NCBI GenBank assembly: GCA_937877075.1
Contig: CALEGD010000132.1
Location: 1-7,469, forward strand
DNA: 7,469 nucleotides
Origin: an uncultured Acholeplasmatales bacterium
GTDB lineage: Bacteria; Bacillota_I; Bacilli_A; ML615J-28; CAG-698
Direction: 5' to 3'
This document shows positions 5,307-7,469 of the stretch, in pieces; positions within the stretch are counted from its first letter, which is position 1, and the number at the start of each line of letters is the position of its first letter. The notes beneath the pieces were generated by a model. The model worked only from the letters and a program-made list of their open reading frames with translations. It did no database searches and was not told the origin of the DNA. The translations under genes and the position numbers were made by a program.

Positions 5307-6830
5307 ATGGCAATTTTAATTAGCGGCCATGATCTGGATTTAGAGAAATTCATTCGTGTAGCTCGATTTAAGGAAGAGGTTATACTTTCAAATGAAGCCG
5401 AACAAAGAATTAAATATGCTCGGAAAAATATCGAAACGATTATCGAAGAAAATAGAAGGGTATATGGGCTTAATACCGGTTTCGGAAAGTTTTCCGAAGT
5501 GCTTATCTCCCCCGATGATCTTTCCAAATTACAATTGAACTTATTGAAGTCGCATGCCTGTGGGGTTGGTCCGCATTTGAGTGAAGAAGAGGTACGGGGA
5601 ATTATCCTCCTAAGAATTAATGCTCTCTCCCGTGGTTATTCCGGGATTAGGCTGGAGACTGTCAAGCAATTGCTGCTTTATTTAAATAAAAACATTATTC
5701 CGGCAATTCCCGAACAAGGCTCCCTAGGAGCGAGCGGTGACCTTGCGCCGCTGGCTCATATGGGTTTGACTTTACTCGGGGAAGGTGAAGTTTATTATCA
5801 AGGGAAATTGATGCCTACTCTTTCGGCTTTAAATCTTGCCGGGATTAAAAAACTTTCTCGTCTTGAGGCTAAAGAAGGACTATCATTAATTAACGGGACG
5901 CAGGTAATGACTTCTATCGGTGCCATTGCGCTTTATGATGCCGCTAATCTACTTAAAGTTGGTGATATTGCCGGAGCATTATCTTTGGAAGCTCTTTTTG
6001 GAATTAAAGAGGCTTTCGCAACGGAAGTCCACCAAGCCCGAGGCCAAATTGGTCAAATTGCCTGTGCCAATAATATCCGCAAATTAACCGCGGATAGTAA
6101 ATGTCTTACTTATCAAGGCGAAGTTCGGGTTCAGGATGCCTATTCACTCCGTTGTTTAGCTCAGGTTCATGGAGCCACTCGAGATGCCCTTGCTTATATC
6201 AAGGAAAAAGTTGAGGTTGAGATGAATGCCGCTACCGATAATCCTTTAATCTTTGATTCGGAAACAGTAATATCCGGTGGGAATTTTCACGGCGAAATCA
6301 TGGCCCAAGCTTTTGACTTTATGAAAATTGCAGCCTCGGAGCTGGCAAATATCAGCGAAAGAAGAATTGAGAGATTGGTCAATCCCGCCCTAAGTGCCGG
6401 ACTACCGGCTTTCTTGGTAGCCTCCCCCGGTCTTAATTCCGGCTTCATGATTGTACAATATAGCGCCGCTTCCTTAGTCAGTGAAAATAAAGTTTTAGCT
6501 CATCCGGCCAGTGTTGATTCAATTCCTTCTTCCGGTAATCAGGAAGACCATGTTTCTATGGGAACAATTTCAGCCCGCCAAGCCCGCGATATTGTTAAGA
6601 ATACCGGAAAAGTCCTAGCCATGGAATTGTTTTGTTCCGCCCAAGCTTTAGATTTTAGGAATAAGCCTTTAGGTAAAGGAACAAAAGCGGCTCATGAATA
6701 TATTAGAACAAAATTACCTTTCCTAGAAAATGATGAGATTATGTATCCATATCTAGAAAAGGCCGAAAAAATAGTTTATGATCCTGATTTTCTTAATACT
6801 GTAGAAGCAAAAATCGGTGGCTTGGAATAG
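5307..6830 (+). CDS. hutH: Histidine ammonia-lyase (histidase)
   Basis: 507 residues, the usual length of bacterial histidases. It catalyses L-histidine to trans-urocanate plus ammonia, the first step of histidine degradation, in the cytosol as a homotetramer. The signature GSLGASGDLAPLAH (138-151) contains the Ala142-Ser143-Gly144 triad that cyclises to the MIO electrophile, at the same numbering as in the Pseudomonas putida enzyme. Other active-site residues known from that enzyme have clear counterparts: Y53 (YGLNTGFG), H83, N196 (LING), Y279 and R282 (QDAYSLRC), F327 (GNFHG) and E413 (NQEDHVSMG). The enzyme should therefore be active, and histidine rather than tyrosine or phenylalanine is supported by H83 with the NQEDHVS motif. 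AAGGAGG (5293-5299) precedes the ATG by 7 bases. hutU follows 9 bases after the stop. GC content looks higher than in the membrane cluster upstream. Confidence 0.97.
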   Translation: MAILISGHDLDLEKFIRVARFKEEVILSNEAEQRIKYARKNIETIIEENRRVYGLNTGFGKFSEVLISPDDLSKLQLNLLKSHACGVGPHLSEEEVRGIILLRINALSRGYSGIRLETVKQLLLYLNKNIIPAIPEQGSLGASGDLAPLAHMGLTLLGEGEVYYQGKLMPTLSALNLAGIKKLSRLEAKEGLSLINGTQVMTSIGAIALYDAANLLKVGDIAGALSLEALFGIKEAFATEVHQARGQIGQIACANNIRKLTADSKCLTYQGEVRVQDAYSLRCLAQVHGATRDALAYIKEKVEVEMNAATDNPLIFDSETVISGGNFHGEIMAQAFDFMKIAASELANISERRIERLVNPALSAGLPAFLVASPGLNSGFMIVQYSAASLVSENKVLAHPASVDSIPSSGNQEDHVSMGTISARQARDIVKNTGKVLAMELFCSAQALDFRNKPLGKGTKAAHEYIRTKLPFLENDEIMYPYLEKAEKIVYDPDFLNTVEAKIGGLE

Positions 6831-6839
6831 GAGGTTAAG

Positions 6840-7469
6840 ATGAATAATGATAAAATATCTCAAGCAATGAAGATTAAGCTCGATGCTATCTTTCAAGAAC
6901 TGCCTGAATACCCCCAAATTGATCCCAATGTTAGAAGGGCTCCGAAACGTGAATTTGTCTTAAATGAAGAGGAGACGGCACTGGCTTTAAGAAACGCCTT
7001 ACGCTATGTTCCGGAAGAATGGCATCAAAGGCTGGCTCCGGAATTTCTTGAAGAACTTCTGACCAGAGGCAGAATTTACGGATATCGTTTCCGTCCCAAC
7101 GGCAGAATTTACGGTAAACCGATTGAAGAATATCAAGGAAAGACCTTAGAAGGAAAAGCCCTCCAGGTAATGATTGATAATAATTTGGATATTGATGTTG
7201 CCCTTTATCCTTATGAACTAGTGACATATGGAGAAACTGGCACGGTTCTTCAAAACTGGATGCAATATCATCTGGTGAAGCTTTATCTTGAAAAATTAGA
7301 AGCAGATCAAACTTTAGTAGTTTCTTCCGGCCATCCTCTTGGTTTATTTAAATCACATCAATTGGCTCCTAGAGTAATTATTACCAATGGTTTGATGGTC
7401 GGACTTTATGATGATCTGGAAAATTGGAATCGGGCGGCTAGTCTAGGGGTAGCGTCTTACGGGCAAATG
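6840..7469 (+). CDS. hutU: Urocanate hydratase, N-terminal 210 residues, cut by the window edge
   Basis: The frame is open from the ATG at 6840 to the right edge. AGGAGG (6829-6834) lies 5 bases before it and overlaps the hutH stop, so hutH and hutU should be translated from one message. Urocanase adds water to urocanate to give 4-imidazolone-5-propionate, using tightly bound NAD+ as an electrophile. Family landmarks include NNLDIDVALYPYELVTYGETG (113-133), NWMQYHLVKLYLEKLEADQTL (139-159), VVSSGHPLGLFKSH (160-173), LAPRVIITNGLMVG (175-188) and, at the edge, SYGQM. The roughly 110-residue N-terminal extension before this (APKREFVLNEEE, RGRIYGYRFRPNGRIYG) differs from the shorter Pseudomonas/Bacillus form. 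It matches the longer form of about 670 residues found in some anaerobic Firmicutes and fusobacteria (recalled, not searched). The NAD-binding core and catalytic residues lie beyond the window. Confidence 0.93.
   Translation, partial: MNNDKISQAMKIKLDAIFQELPEYPQIDPNVRRAPKREFVLNEEETALALRNALRYVPEEWHQRLAPEFLEELLTRGRIYGYRFRPNGRIYGKPIEEYQGKTLEGKALQVMIDNNLDIDVALYPYELVTYGETGTVLQNWMQYHLVKLYLEKLEADQTLVVSSGHPLGLFKSHQLAPRVIITNGLMVGLYDDLENWNRAASLGVASYGQM

Noticed and set aside
5270..5527. Reverse-strand open frame of 85 codons at the start of hutH
   Set aside because: Antisense to the highly conserved histidase N-terminus and to its promoter; no recognisable domain.
6931..7227. Reverse-strand open frame of 98 codons
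   Set aside because: Antisense to the urocanase coding sequence, which has clear family motifs; no homology signal of its own.

Overview
This AT-rich window reads cleanly with the standard bacterial code: Trp is TGG in every gene, and TGA is used as a stop in the acetyltransferase gene. Short intergenic spaces, strong AAGGAGG-type ribosome binding sites, intrinsic terminators and the protein families (InlB-type B repeats, a Firmicutes-style CGPK membrane protein, a long-form urocanase) suggest a low-GC Gram-positive bacterium. That means Bacillota, possibly an Erysipelotrichia- or Izemoplasma/Haloplasma-like lineage. The phylum is fairly secure; anything finer is a guess. All genes lie on the + strand.

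Region 1 (1-2203) is the 3' part of a large modular surface protein, cut by the left window edge. It holds the end of one beta-helix (GLUG-like) module, three InlB/Listeria-Bacteroides B repeats, and a second complete beta-helix module ending the protein. The two beta-helix ends are diverged copies of one another. A 15-bp stem-loop followed by a T tract ends this unit.

Region 2 (about 2265-5230) is a compact four-gene cluster behind its own promoter. It encodes a six-helix membrane protein with two related extracellular domains, a small GNAT-like acetyltransferase of the YidJ/NATD1 type, a zinc-ribbon membrane protein, and an exported CGPK-type protein with four C-terminal helices. Gaps are 11, 17 and 1 bases, with ribosome binding sites overlapping or next to the preceding stop, so co-transcription is likely. 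Three of the four products are membrane proteins with no assigned role. A short hairpin plus T-rich stretch probably ends the cluster.

Region 3 (5253-7469) starts a histidine-utilisation operon: a promoter, hutH (histidine ammonia-lyase, complete, active-site residues intact), then hutU (urocanate hydratase), 9 bases downstream and cut by the right edge. HutH deaminates histidine to urocanate and HutU hydrates this to imidazolonepropionate. Genes for the remaining steps would be expected to the right.

I did not find a CRISPR array, transposase, tRNA, rRNA or recognisable defence system. The least explained part is the four-gene membrane cluster.
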